DNA of 64,000 nt from Neolentinus lepideus HHB14362 ss-1 (Eukaryota > Basidiomycota > Agaricomycetes > Gloeophyllales > Gloeophyllaceae). Shown here one piece after another: positions 46,695 through 59,184 of the stretch; position 1 is the first letter of the stretch; each line of letters opens with the position of its first letter. The translations under genes were made by a program, and so were the position numbers. A model generated the notes under the pieces. It was not told the origin of the DNA. It saw only the letters and a list, made by a program, of their open reading frames with translations, and made no database searches. The DNA lies in the NCBI GenBank assembly GCA_001632425.1, contig KV425657.1:21597-85596 (forward strand), written 5' to 3'.

Positions 46695-47355
46695 TAGGCT
46701 AGTGCATATTTCCGATGCACACTAGGGAGTCCTCCCTTCCGCCCGTTTAGGAAACGACAGTTACCTGATTCAGGGGGGCTCGCGCCGACGCAATGGTACC
46801 ACGTGCGTATTGTGCCGGTGCGACCGGCACACACCGGCTGGCTCTTTTGCACTGTGTTGTTTTATCTTCCTCGTCTGTAATATGCTTTAGACTACTGCTC
46901 TGTGGCTTAATTTATGTATCCATCTAACCTCGAATGTCTGATAATCCACTTACCACACCGAAAATTGGCTCAGATCAGTGGTATCAGTGGTGTCAGTTTA
47001 AACTTCGATATGAGTCTGCGAGATTTCCAAGTTACACTTTCTCGTGAAGTCGAAAAGGGGAATGATGTTAATGTATTCATCGGTAGCTGTGGAATAGGAA
47101 AATCAGCGATTTTTTTACGCTCTACTCGTAGCTGCAAAAGTGCAGAGGAGTCTGCCGACGTGCGCCATCGGCCACCCATTGTGTCGGTCACTGACCTCCT
47201 CTTTGAGACGGAGGCATGTGCTGGTTATACCTTTTTCGGACGATGAACGGAGTCAAGGGAGGCTTCTAAGGCGCGTAAACGAAACCGGTACAAGTCTCCA
47301 TTAAAGACAGTTGCTCGCCTACTAAGTCTTTTTTAGGAGACGCGTACCAAGTCTA
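46695..47355 (+). mobile_element. 661-bp element, copy C
   Basis: Third member of the family at 14803 and 17162, with a perfect 9-bp target duplication CTTGCGCCG at 46686-46694 and 47356-47364. It is closer to copy A than to copy B. The Walker-like stretch here reads FIGSCGIGKSAIF before the frame shifts. Confidence 0.92.
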
Positions 47356-47364
47356 CTTGCGCCG

Positions 47365-48095
47365 CTATGATAGTGAAATAGTGAAACCTCAAAAATCGGA
47401 TACAACGACACTCATACAACACTATCATGGCTCCTGAGACCTGCATTGCGTCTGACTATAGCAAACTTCCAACTGCAGACTCGCCAGTGTGTGATGTCGA
47501 CGCCCTTTTACTCCACTACAACACGGCTTCTGCTGGTCCTGACTCTCATCTGAGGCAATATTGTTAGCATGTGTCCCGATAATCCCGTGGTACGCATGCT
47601 CATAACGATGGTAGCGCACATGAATCTCGCTTATTTGCATTGATCTCGACCTATCTTGCTTGGCGACTTTGATCATCGCTTTTCAGCATGTTGTCTCTCG
47701 TGCGGCAGTCCGCCAGGTCTATCTTAGGAGACTTCGCGACGTCCACGATATTTGTCTTGTCTACACTCCTCCTGGGAAGCGTTTATTGGCAAGACCAGTC
47801 AATTGATGGAGGGCGCATACATGGATCCCAATCGGCATGGCAGCAGAGCCATCACTCAGCTAAGGCCTGAGCAGCTCTAGGAATTGAGCAGAAAGTGCGG
47901 ACGGTAACGGTTCACTATGTCACCACAGCATGGAGGACCGAATTATCCTGCGATACCGAAGACTATTCCGCATGATGTTTCTGTCATAAGGCTCTCGGAT
48001 AACCATGCGCTACAGTGGTGGTCTGTCCATACAAATACGAATGCGAACACCCCCTTGTATCTTTGTCCCCCGGCCTCGTACGACCCTCCGGCGCG
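47365..48095. other. Upstream region of sedolisin gene
   Basis: A frame of about 60 codons at 47688-47870 with one hydrophobic stretch is too short to support. No other feature seen. Confidence 0.3.
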
Positions 48096-50238
48096 ATGCT
48101 CGCCTCCACTGCATGTTTCGCAATCCTGCTGACCGGCGTCCTAGCCAATCCGGTAAGGCGCGACCTTGTGGTGCACGAGTTCCGAGAGAACATCCCGAGC
48201 GGGTTCGCGAAGGAAGGTCCAGCGGCCCCAGAGACGGTGCTGAAACTCCATGTCGGCCTCTTCTCCAATAACATGGCCGGACTGGAGAAGGCGCTATACG
48301 ATGTCAGCACTCCGGCAAGTCCGATTTATGGCCAGCACCTCTCCAAAGCAGAGGTATCTCTAATTTATATAGTCACATCGATGATCGGGCCTTCATGTTC
48401 TCGACCAGGTAGACGAATATGTGAAGCCCACAGACGATACGACCAATGCCGTATTAGACTGGTTTAAGTCCAACAACATCACGGCCACCAAAGACACTCC
48501 GGCCGGCGATTGGCTCAGCTTCTCTGTTCCAGTTAGTCAGGCCAACGAACTGTTCAAGGCCGACTTTACGACCTTTACGCACACATCAACCGGCAAGCAA
48601 GCCATTCGAACGCTGTCCTACTCCATCCCAAAGACATTGCAAGATCATATAGAATTGGTCCGGCCTACTGTCTCGTACGTCCATAATTCAGATCCACCCG
48701 GGCCCCACAGCTGAGCGATTCCCAGATTCCCTACTCCCCAGACTCCAGTATTCCAAGTACCTGCACCTAAGCACGCAAATGTCACGGCCGATTCTTGCAG
48801 CGGTGGAATTACTCCTGCCTGTCTACAAACCTTGTATGGTATTCCAACTACATCGGCTTCGCAATCCTCGAACAAGATCGCAGTCTCCGGCTTTGTCGAC
48901 CAATACGCTAATCAAGCTGACTTGACTGTACGTCTGTTGCGCGTTTTCGGAGGGATTTGATCATGTTGATGAGCGTTTCAGACTTTCCTGCAAGAATTCC
49001 GTTCTGATCTTCCCTCCTCGACGACATTCACTCTTGAAACACTAGATGGTGGTACTAACCCTCAAGATCCTGGTGACGCCGGTGTTGAAGCTGTATGTCT
49101 TGCTCTACCGTTTCGGCACTGAGTTCACAGTGTCTCCCGTCTCTGATAGAACTTGGATACCCAATATACCGTTGGTGTCGCTTCTGGTGTCCCCGTAGTC
49201 TTCATCTCGGTCGGTGACGGTGGCGATGGATTCTATGATATTACGACCTACCTGCTTGGTATGGACTCACCTCCGCAGGTGATGACTACGTCCTATGGTA
49301 TGAAATACACGCCCCGGAAACCAGTCATTATGCTAATGATCTTCGTAAACAGGGGAAACCGAGAGCGACATATCTATCGCCGAAGCAAAGTATGTACTCA
49401 TTTCTGTAAATCAGGTTTCGCGCTGACAGGTGACGCAGCAAGCTCTGCAACAACTACATGCAGCTCGGTGCCCAGGGCGTCTCAGTCCTGTTCGCGTCTG
49501 GTGACAGTGGTGTCGGAGGTTCCAACGATGACAGTTGCACGTCTTTTGTTCCAACGTTCCCTTCGGGGTGTCCTTAGTGGGTTTCTTCCAACATACCTCT
49601 CTACGATATGTTAAAACCCTGACCATAGTATGACATCCGTTGGCGCAACGACTGGTACTGGTCCCGAGACGGCCGCCTCGTTCTCTTCGGGTGGCTTTTC
49701 CAACTACTGGGGTATCCCAGATTACCAGGCCTCCGCTGTTTCCAGTTACCTAAGCACTCTAGGCTCGACCGATTCCGGACTCTTCAATTCATCAGGTCGC
49801 GCCTACCCGGATGTCGCGGCGCAAGGCAATGGCGTCGAAATCGTTGTCAATGGAACAACACAATACGTCGCAGGAACCAGCTGCTCCAGTCCCATCTTCG
49901 CTAGTGTCATTGGGCTGCTCAATGATGAGCTCATCGCGGCTGGAAAGAGCCCATTAGGTTTCCTGAACCCCTTACTGTATTCCGCTACAGCTTCCGCTTT
50001 TACCGACATCACTAGCGGTAAGCCTTTCCTCTGGAATATCCGATGACAAGACGTCGTTCTGATGGCTCTTATAGGCGACAACCCTGGCTGCAACACTAAT
50101 GGATTCTCTACTGCGTCCGGATGGGACCCTGTACGTGTCTAGCATTTAAAATCTGTCTCGAGGTTCTAATCATACACGCAGGTGACCGGCCTTGGCACAC
50201 CCAACTATGCTGCTCTCCGAACCGCTGTCGGTCTCTAA
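48096..50238 (+). CDS. Sedolisin (S53) tripeptidyl-peptidase, secreted
   Basis: Ten exons: join(48096..48353, 48409..48674, 48726..48927, 48982..49092, 49150..49297, 49353..49389, 49439..49576, 49629..50017, 50075..50130, 50182..50238), 553 aa. Signal peptide [17 protein letters not shown], then an activation prodomain (residues about 25-200, with [13 protein letters not shown] and [19 protein letters not shown]). The catalytic domain has the sedolisin triad: E278 and D282 in GVEANLDTQY, and S473 in AGTSCSSP. D363 in [11 protein letters not shown] is the oxyanion residue. The calcium-binding region is near the C-terminus ([32 protein letters not shown]). The enzyme removes tripeptides from proteins at acid pH, after autocatalytic loss of the prodomain. 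Basidiomycetes use these for protein nutrition. Confidence 0.92.
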
Positions 50239-50323
50239 AGTCTGTGAGCGGCCCACGAATATAAGACTCAAATATAATACTAGGAATGAGTGATGCATTG
50301 GACTGTGTAAAGTCGACCTAAAT

Positions 50324-53262
50324 TTATAGCTTAGTTGAAATCTGCGAGGATGTGGGATCTCCCAAGGCGTATAGAGCGTCGAGCTCTGCCTTGTGTTTGT
50401 TATAGGCGTCTTTCCTGAGGGTTCAGTGGGGGTCAGCACTTGAGAGCATTAAAGATGGTAGCATCGCACCGTCGAATCTTCAACGTCGGCGTTAGACAAT
50501 TGTTGTCCACCGAGAAAGGGTCAAGGCTAACGTATATTCGTTTCAGAGTCTCAAAGCTACCAATGCGCTCAGCTTGGTTAGACCTTTCATACGAAACATG
50601 TCTCACCCTTTGAGCGCATTCTTCTTTGCTTCCTTGTTCAGTTCAGTCAGGATAGCTGCATTGATCCTGGGGTCCTTCGCTGCGGACGCCAGCGCAGCGC
50701 CATCGTCCGGTCTGACCGGCGATCCTGATATGGTGGTAGCGATGGACGACAAGTGGATAGGATCCGGAACCACGACGCCGACCAAATAAGACTGGAGGGA
50801 ATCACCATAAACAAAAATCTGCAGCGCTACTGGAGACGCGCTGTACAGATTTTCGATCTTTTCCAGAGCAACATATTCGCCTTGCGCCAGCTTCATGATG
50901 TTCTTGTAATGGTGTCAGTGGTGGGACGATCCATCTGCAGCACGATGACTAGAAGCTCAGCTCACCTTCACCCGGTCGATGATTGTGACTCGTCCGCAAG
51001 AGTCCATCTCGCCAACATCGCCCGTATGGAGCCATCCTTCTTCATCGATGGTCTCCTTTGTATTCTTCTCATCTAGACCACGTCGTAGATCAGAAAACCC
51101 GCTGTCATTAGTTACAAGAGTTGGGCGTGCCTTTCAAATACTCCCTGGAACAGTTGACTCCGCGGACACAAATTTCACCCCTTGGATTGGGCTTGTCCTC
51201 AGCGGTGTACCCCATCGCCGGCACGTCTACGAGCTTTATCTCGTTGCACGGGTGAGGCCCACCGACCGTACCGCTTGAGTGAGGATCCCTCGGCCATACA
51301 CGTAAGCATGTGCCACAGTTCTCTGTCATGCCATAGCCTGTTGACGATGTCGAGGGCAGGTAAGAGAGCAGATAAGTCACAAAGGTACGGATTTGTAGTA
51401 GGCGTACCTTCAATAATGTCACAGCTTAGCGCTATCCGTAAGAAATCCATGACGTCGGGTGCAATGGGTGCAGACCCGCAGATCATCAATGAAACGTTCC
51501 CTCCAAGGACGGCCTGTATCTATATGATATACCACATCATAAGAACCACTTACACTCACCAAATGCATCGCAGACTCGGCTGTATGAACTGCGCATATCA
51601 CACTCACCTTGCTAAACACCAGAGTATCCCAGATGCCCCTGCCATTATCACCCGTCGTCCTTAGAATCTCAAGCTTTCTCCGCACAGCCTCCCTGAACAA
51701 CCAGCCTTTCACACCGGGGTCTTTCGCGACCAACATTGCGCTCTGGTAGACTCGGTTCAGTATTCTGGGAACAGATGGGAAGAAGTTGGGCTTGAAGAGT
51801 TGCACATCCGCGAGGAGCTTCAAGGGGTCATTTGTCGAGAAACCGATGCACCCGCCCGATACAGTAACGAAATATTGACAAATTCGCTGCGAGGTAATCA
51901 TTGAGAGAACAGTATTGGCATTACAAAGAAATAGGCTAACCTCGTAGATGTGTGCTAATGGAAGGTAGGACAGCAGCCTCCCTTTCCCGCCCGGGAAGGA
52001 ATTACCATACATGTTCGTATGTGTGACAGATGCGAGGTTGCCGTGCGTGAGTATCACACCTGTGGAAGTTTAGCCAATAGGTCAGTACCAATGGAGCACG
52101 ATCTGACCTTTGGGGGTGCTTGTTGTTCCCTGTTCGGACTTCAGCGACTATAAGATTGCTGTGAATTATTGGACGCACGGAGGTGTAGCAGATGCAAGCT
52201 ACGTCATCCTTTGTGACGTGTAGTGGCTCGACGAGAGAAGAGTTTCCATCCTTCTCGACTACTTTCATTAATCAGCTTGTACACCGGCACGTAATGGCGG
52301 GACATACGCTCGCTGAGATCTAAGAGACTGATCCCTGCATTTTCTGCCCAGTGCATGAGCACATAGCCTTGATCGTCTTGCAGGGAGTCTAGCGAGACGA
52401 TCACCTTCAGGAACGGAAGTCGCTTGGAGATCTTGAGCAGAGAGGGGATGTGGTCGGAAGAGACGAAGATGATGGATATTGAAGCATGGTTAAGGCTGGA
52501 GAAAATACGATCTACCTACACGTTCGGTATACGCAATAATAGAAGTACTTACATGTATTCTTTTCAGGTGAAAGCGCCTGGATGAGGGATCTATACGAAC
52601 ATCCAATCACGAGAGTACTCACCTACAGAGTCCTTGCCCAACGTGTCATACAAGCTTACGCCAACTTTCATGTAAACGTGGAGCGCTAAATCAACGATTG
52701 ACCATTCTTCAACCACTAATTTAGTCTCTTACGCAGGTCCATGACGCCGGAATTAACTCACCGGGTCTATTCCGGCTCCATATCCCCACTGCGTCCATCC
52801 CGTCTCTCGCGCCTAGCTTACCGCTCTCGAACAACCGATATACAGCGCTCCCAATAGCTCTTCTGCGTTTGTCGACATCCTCGTAGGTCTGCCATACGTA
52901 GTAATCCGCGTACACAGGAGAACTACCGGAAGAGGAAATGATGGGACGGTGACCAAGGAAGGGCAGTTTACGAGACTTGACAAGTCCAATGTCAAATATC
53001 TGGGGAAGGGTTTTGAGGGAGTCGGCGGTGTGCTCCACGAGTCCCCATACGCCTGTATATGTGTCTAGGTACCGTCTGGGAGCTAGGCAGAATCCAGCAC
53101 GTACCATCCCGATAGTGCGCTTGTGATTGGAACCGACTTGTCAGTTCGAGAATAGCTTGACGCTGGAACTATCCTACCTGTCTGAGCGGGCCTTTTTGTC
53201 CCTGGAACTTCAATAGCTTGCCTCGTATAATCTAGCTTTGCCGGCCATGGTACCCAAGACAT
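50324..53262 (-). CDS. Long-chain acyl-CoA synthetase (AMP-forming)
   Basis: Many-exon gene (about 14 exons). The start is [29 protein letters not shown] and the stop is at 50324-50326. The P-loop motif [18 protein letters not shown] is rebuilt across two introns near 52090-52200. Other adenylation motifs are [11 protein letters not shown] (about 51960) and a stretch containing GYGMTENCG (about 51320-51360), then C-terminal [33 protein letters not shown], which is characteristic of fungal long-chain (FAA-type) enzymes. It activates fatty acids to acyl-CoA for beta-oxidation or lipid synthesis. No frame break was found in the parts checked. There is no clear PTS1 signal; it ends QISTKL, in which the last three residues TKL only loosely resemble SKL. 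Confidence 0.88.
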
Positions 53263-53973
53263 GTCGAGGACTTGAAGTCCAGAGTTGCTCTGATACGGCA
53301 CTTGGAAGCGACAGTCACAGTGAAAAGAGCGAGTTTCGATGCCGTCAAAGGGCTAATATAGCAATCTGTGAAGCGCCCGCAGCTCAAATAAGCTCTATAT
53401 GTATATTGAATCCCATGTACGTCGGAGAGGAGGCAGCGCCGTTCAAATCTTCGGCCTATCTGTGGGCTCCGGACAGCTAGCGGATAGCCCGAGAATTCGC
53501 TCGCATGGGCCTGTCCCTGAGATGACAAGGAGTGGAAGCGCCTGCACCGCCAGGAATGAAGAAAAGAGCGCTGGAAGGTGGCGGCGAGAGTCAAGACCGT
53601 TTGAACTCCGACTTTGAATTTGGCGCTAGCACATGGTAAGAGCCGACCGCGACTTGTATACCATAAGTCCGTAAGGTTTTGCACTATTGCTAAATTGAAA
53701 TCGCCGACTTACTGACTTCTTTACTTACCTCAATTGAGTCCGACCCGGAGAAGGAAACTGACCTTAACCTATATTTCCGAGAATCGAGCAGAACGGATTT
53801 GAGCAAAATATTCGCGATTGCAAAATAAATTTAGGTTCGACGTGACAGACATCAATCCTTCGAGAGAGATGTGTACAGGAATAAGCTCGAGGTTGGGACC
53901 TGCAACCTCGCATGCTACCCAGGCATGCCCAGGCTAATAGCAAACACAACCTGCGTGTACATAACTCTCTGCC

Positions 53974-54920
53974 TCACTGAGCAGATTTATAAGTCTCGCC
54001 TAAATTCGAGAGGCTGCCGTCGGAATTGACGAAGGTGCCTACAAAATCACCAAAGTAGGCATGTCGCTCGACGGACGACAGTCCGTCAAGGAACGGCTCC
54101 ATAGTGTTGAGGAAGGTCTGCTGATCGGATGTAGAGCCGGATGCACCGAACTCGGTCACCCAGACGGGCTTATTGTATTTCGTCCCTGTCGCAATGAATA
54201 CGCCGGTAAGCAGCACTCCTAGTTTCGAAGAAGTACTCGCGAACCCACTCACCGACACTGCTAATATAATTCTGGAAATACGCCACGTTGGAAGCGGCAT
54301 CATAGATGTGAATTGCTATGGCATCAATCGTGCAACCCGTGCACGCAGCCAAGAACTCATCCATCCATGCGAGACCCATAGGCGCACCGCCATTGGTAAC
54401 AGCAGGAGAGACCAGTTTGGCTTTGCCAGCAAATGGCTCCATATACTGCTGCCAGGCCGCAGCGGCTTCTTGAGGGGTGAGATTTGATTGCGAGGACAGA
54501 TCAGGCTCGTTAAAGCTTGGGAAAGAAATCGGTTATCGTAGATAGCAAATAAAATGGGTACACACCCTAACAGATGGGTAGGCCCCGCGGCTATTGCGGC
54601 GTTGGCATTGGCGTTCCAGTTAGTTGTATGGTCGCTTGAAGTACCCCACAGCATGGGTACGTATTCAACACCAGAAGGTAAGTTGCCACTCTTCTGGGAG
54701 TCCCAGTTATAGGCCCAAGAAACGCTATATGGCACGCGTGAGATGCTTCCTAGATATGCTGAGCAGCTGAGCCTCACCTGTTTCCAAAGGCAGTGGTAGC
54801 GGTGACATCGTTAAATCCCAGCCCTTTCTTGATGGTAGACTGACGTTTGCACGCCGGGGCAGCAAGAGCGGCACCAGCCGCGAGAAGGGAAATAGCGGAA
54901 GCGAAGAGCGTAAATTTCAT
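53974..54920 (-). CDS. GH128 endo-beta-1,3-glucanase (Asl1-like), secreted
   Basis: Model: complement(53974..54185, 54253..54515, 54566..54724, 54778..54920), 258 aa. Signal peptide MKFTLFASAISLLAAGAALA, then KKGLGFND, VSWAYNWDSQKSGNLPSGVEYVPMLWG, GFNEPDLSSQSNLTPQEAA (E104, acid/base candidate), DAIAIHIYDAA and KPVWVTEFGASGS (E200, nucleophile candidate), and a C-terminal AYFGDFVGTFV. This is the order seen in GH128 enzymes such as the shiitake GLU1 that lyse cell-wall glucan. Length is normal. It likely remodels or degrades beta-1,3-glucan. A TATAA-like CATATAAGG lies at about 55165 on the plus strand side. Confidence 0.88.
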
Positions 54921-56890
54921 AGCAGCAATAATAACAATAAATTCAATGATAGCGAGCGACTTGGATAGCGACCGGAGGGGCGTCCTAAGGATCGGACAAA
55001 CGAATGACTGAGCTGCTATAAAGCAAAAACCACGAAGTAACGGGTAGGCAGGCAAGCAAAGATGAATAGCGAGTACTTGAAGGAAACATTTGTTGTTCAT
55101 ATCTGCTTATAACTGCGCACCTCGTGCGTGTCACGGCCATCTGTTCCGCTAGTGATATATTGCGCCATATAAGGGCTCGAGACGCCAAATATATGGTAAC
55201 TAAACATGGAGACAGCATTCCTGGATCCCTCCGGATGATGTTTTGATACCAGTCTCGGTGTATCATGCGCTATCCTGATGCTTTGTGATCTTTCTTGAGC
55301 CCTAGGGCTGATCAGTTGCCAACATACCTTTTCATGCCTAAGACGTTAATATGCCAATTATGCCCGAGAAATTAGCCAGTCAAACCCTTGCACCAGGCGT
55401 TCGACCCACATGGTCAAGTTCACAGAGTTCAGAAACAAGCGAGATGCATTGCGCGTATGGACTCCTGACCCTGAACAGCGTCTAAATGCTCGGAATTTTT
55501 GATAACAGAGATCTATATCACCAATACTTTACTATGAGTACCTCAATACAGCGATGAATACAGTCGATTCAAAACAAAACAACAGGCGCATCGCAACGAG
55601 GATAAAGACGGCTTTATGAAGTGTTCAGGGTCTCTGGTCCATTTTTGTATATGTCACCCTAAATTCGGAACCTCCGCTGCTCGTCTCAATCCTCGTTGTT
55701 TCCTTAAGCTTTCCCCTGCAAAGTTTCACTACAAGCCATAATGCACTGCTTGCCCCGCAACGCTCATTTAAGCTTTGCACGAGGTCACCTGTCTTTCTGA
55801 TTGTTACTAGTGTGTCTAGGTAATTGCATAGCGACTCGTCCTGACCTCGGACGATACTGGACCCACCTATATCAATACGGGCGCTTCGACTCTCGCTAGT
55901 CTGGCGTTATTATATCGCAGAGACGGTATGTTCCTCTGTTAAATTCGAAGTCACAGCAGACGACGTCGTGCTGGGCGTATCGGCTTCGTCCGAAAAATAT
56001 GAACGTAACTCTCATATGTATTAGCCTTGCAGGTACCGCACCACTGTATCTCGACGATTTCTGACTTCTTCGTGCAGACCTTGTTGCACGCTGCTTTCTC
56101 GAGTCAGAATCCGGGAATGAAAGAAATAATGCCGCATGATGTGCCCTCTCGTCAGACTGGGCATAGGGTCCGCGTTTCGTGCCCCCGCGAGATGTGGACA
56201 CATGTACGACCTCGCTAGGGATCTTTAGTGCGCCTCGCAGCCCAGCCGTCTCCAAGCTAGTCTTCCGTTGCGCCAGTGCCACTTTTTCCCATCCACGACA
56301 TACACTATAGACCATATGTATAGAAGATGAACTGTTGTTCTTTGTTATGTGATACGTGTGCGTTCCGTTTCATATACTCTTTATACTGGCTACAATGACT
56401 GAGGGTTCGACCTCGGGAGTCGGTCCACATTCCCTCGTCCCTCTGTATCTTCAAAGAAGCTGAACTGCTGACTCAGGATAGTCACTGATGGGATGCCCTG
56501 CCCTTCGATGCTTTCCATGAAGTATTTGGTGGATATTCAGGATATGGTAAGCGAGCTGAGAAGTAGCCACCGAGACAGAGCGATCTGACCGCGACTAATG
56601 CACACGGGTGTTCAAGCATGTTATACCATAGGATAACCACACAGGCGGGGACAACACGTTGGGTTTACATGGAGATGATAGATATTTGTTGATAGACTAA
56701 ATTACAATCATGGTAAAATACAACGATGTGTACCAGTAGATCCAGGACTTGCAGACCATCGAATACCGAGCGGGTGATGCAAGCAATCGACGTCAATGCC
56801 CGATTAAACCAGGGTGTCATAAACTATTCCACAAGGTCATAACATAAAAAGTCACCAAAACGTCATGACGGTCATAAAGTATATACAGCG
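54921..56890. other. 2 kb without a supported gene
   Basis: Contains the GH128 upstream region and the ATG15 3' flank. The flank (56746-56890) is the part duplicated at 2567-2717. No other feature recognised. Confidence 0.4.
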
Positions 56891-58467
56891 CTACAGCAAA
56901 CCTCCGCAAGAGCCCCCGCCTGTCAACGAGGCATTCTTATAATTGCCGAACTCCCAATTATAACAATCCTGCGAATGATGCATCAGAAACATCGCCACGA
57001 CCACATTCATACAGGCTAAGCAAACAGCACTTACAATACAGTCCTCCTCCTCCGTCAGCTCTGGGACCTCTCGCCCATCCTCCCAATCCTCTGCTAGCAG
57101 TCGCTCGATGACCATCCTGATCCCGTGGGTGCGGATGTCGACCGCCCAGCCGAGCTTCGTCACAGTGTCGTACTTGTGTACTTTGCCAAGGTGGCAGCTA
57201 GGAAAGGTCAGTGAGGCGAAGGGAAAGGCGGGTTAGCGACGTACCGAGATTCCATGGCATACCCGGCGATAGCGCACGGCGAGGTGACACCGTTGCAAGT
57301 ACCCATCGGGAATGGATCAGCAGTGTGGTAGACGTGTGTGATGTGTTGGGTGGACGGCTGGGGCAGATAGTTGCATGGGGCTTGACGTGGGATAACACTT
57401 GTAACTCACTGGTGAAGGTAGATGAAGTCTAGTTGCAGCAAGCTTCTCACCCGGAGATTCAAAGGCAACGACGGGTGCTCCGAAAGTTACACCGACGAGG
57501 GAAGCCAACGATCCTCCCAAAGAATGACCTTAAGCTCGGAGTCAGACAGTACCTATGACTGCGTCGAAAGACCTTACCGACAAGCCAGATATTAGCGTCG
57601 GGATACATATATGTTATGTTATTATACAGATTCTACGTAGCGCACTTCAGGATACCGATGCTGGACGGTCAACGACGCACTTACCGTGCCGACAGGATAA
57701 AACAGGCTCTCTTCCGTCAAACTAGTTTCTATGCAGTTCTGGTCACAGAGCTTCCCTCCTCCTGAATAACAGTCGCAGACGGGAGTCCATGTAGGTCCAA
57801 CCCTCGCGCAGCAACAGGAAAAAAGAATGTTGTCGTTAAGCTTGTCCTTCCGAGTTGTCGGACCTCCTCCGCCTACGATCCATCCAGCAGACGTTCCCTT
57901 GACTGAGACGACAACAGTAGAATTATCCGTAGACACAAATATATGCCCTCGGAACCCATCCGCATCTGGTTCCCATCCGAAAGGGTAGCTCTACATTGAA
58001 ATCTCGAACAATATAATACTCGGACAGCCGTATAACCGCAATCCACTCACAGAGTTCCAATCGGGACCAAGATCATACCAATCCTTCGCCCCACGGTCTG
58101 TGTACGCATTGTTCGTCATCTTGGCGAGTGTCAACAGCGTCTCTCTCTTCTCCGTGTCCGGCCCCTCCACCTCAATCTCTTCCCAGGTAGGCAATTCCGT
58201 TAGTAGACGTCTCCTTGCGCTGATTCGTGCATTCTGGAACGCTGCCTGAGATGATGGCCGATGCGCCTTGATGCGCTTGGTATTCACAGCAAAAGATTCC
58301 GATACCAGGGACTGCAAAACATCCGAAAACACGTTCCGAGTGCCATTCGCGATACCATGTGCATGTCGTAACTCGAATGTGAGAGACGTGGGTTCCGCAT
58401 GCGGCTCAGATGCCCACAGAAACGTTGTCAGTAGAAGCCTCAGGGCCCCAGGAAGCAATTGAAGCAT
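56891..58467 (-). CDS. ATG15: ATG15-like autophagic body lipase
   Basis: Six or so exons from ATG at 58467 to stop at 56891-56893. The N-terminal hydrophobic segment ([16 protein letters not shown]) is the expected type-II signal anchor. Next come [30 protein letters not shown], and a splice to [33 protein letters not shown]. The lipase serine motif is rebuilt by splicing as [15 protein letters not shown] (about 57505-57525). Then [65 protein letters not shown] and [16 protein letters not shown] are all Atg15 hallmarks, with D and H of the triad in TADPIP and IRTHG. Atg15 breaks down membranes of autophagic and Cvt bodies inside the vacuole. The C-terminus is short (ends GGSCGGLL). A relic of this end lies at 2567-2815. 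Confidence 0.9.
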
Positions 58468-58647
58468 CGAGACAAGAGAAAGAGAAATCGGAACTTCAAG
58501 CTTGAACGTTGTGGCCGCGTGGCGCTAATATACCGAGAACAAACATATGTAACCATCTTCGCCACTTGCACCCGAGGTCGAAGATAGTACTGGTATGACA
58601 CAATGATCTGCGCTCCCCGTCCAGCACTCTCGATCTTGACTTGACTC

Positions 58648-59184
58648 ATGTCTGCGTCACCGCCGCCAACTCAGCCCTTGGACGCAGCGGACTCGACTTT
58701 CAGCAGGAATCGACGCTCCGACACTGGGAACCTCACAACGACACTGGGCGACTCGGACAACCAGTCCCTCGCATAACAGCACTATAATCGCATTATCGCA
58801 ATCGACTACACTGACAACGACGACATACTCGACCCTCCCATTCGCGCAGACCTCCTCTCCCTGCGTGCCCATGCTCAGCATCCCCGCCTTTGTGAATACC
58901 ATCAGCAAAGAGTGGACGCGACATGTCCAGAGGACGAGGTGCAGTCTCTCCCTTGGAACGGAGTCTACGTACACCCCTTTGCTCTTCTCGCACGACCGTT
59001 CACATTTTCGCAGCGCCCAAGTCCGTTCTACAGGAGCACCTCCCGTTGCATGGTCGGCGTCGAGACACAGTGGTCTACCTTTCACGCCGACACGTACATT
59101 CCGCATCCCTTTCATGACGGCCGGCAAGCACGAACAGGACACGATGGTCTCAACCCAAAGGGGAGTCAACGCCGACCGCTCTAA
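58648..59184 (+). pseudogene. Coding-like frame with in-frame TAA, unrecognised
   Basis: Starts MSASPPPTQPLDAADSTFSRN and stops at a TAA (about 58777). The same frame then continues with strongly C-ending codons: YNRIIAIDYTDNDDILDPP, SLRAHAQHPRLCEYHQQ, EDEVQSLPWNGVYVHPFALL. It runs into the tandem array at about 59140. The codon bias suggests real coding origin, and the TAA has no nearby donor that could splice it out. Function unknown. Confidence 0.35.

Noticed and set aside
53232..53684. 150-codon minus-strand frame upstream of the acyl-CoA synthetase
   Set aside because: It overlaps the synthetase start in another frame and shows no adenylation or other domain.
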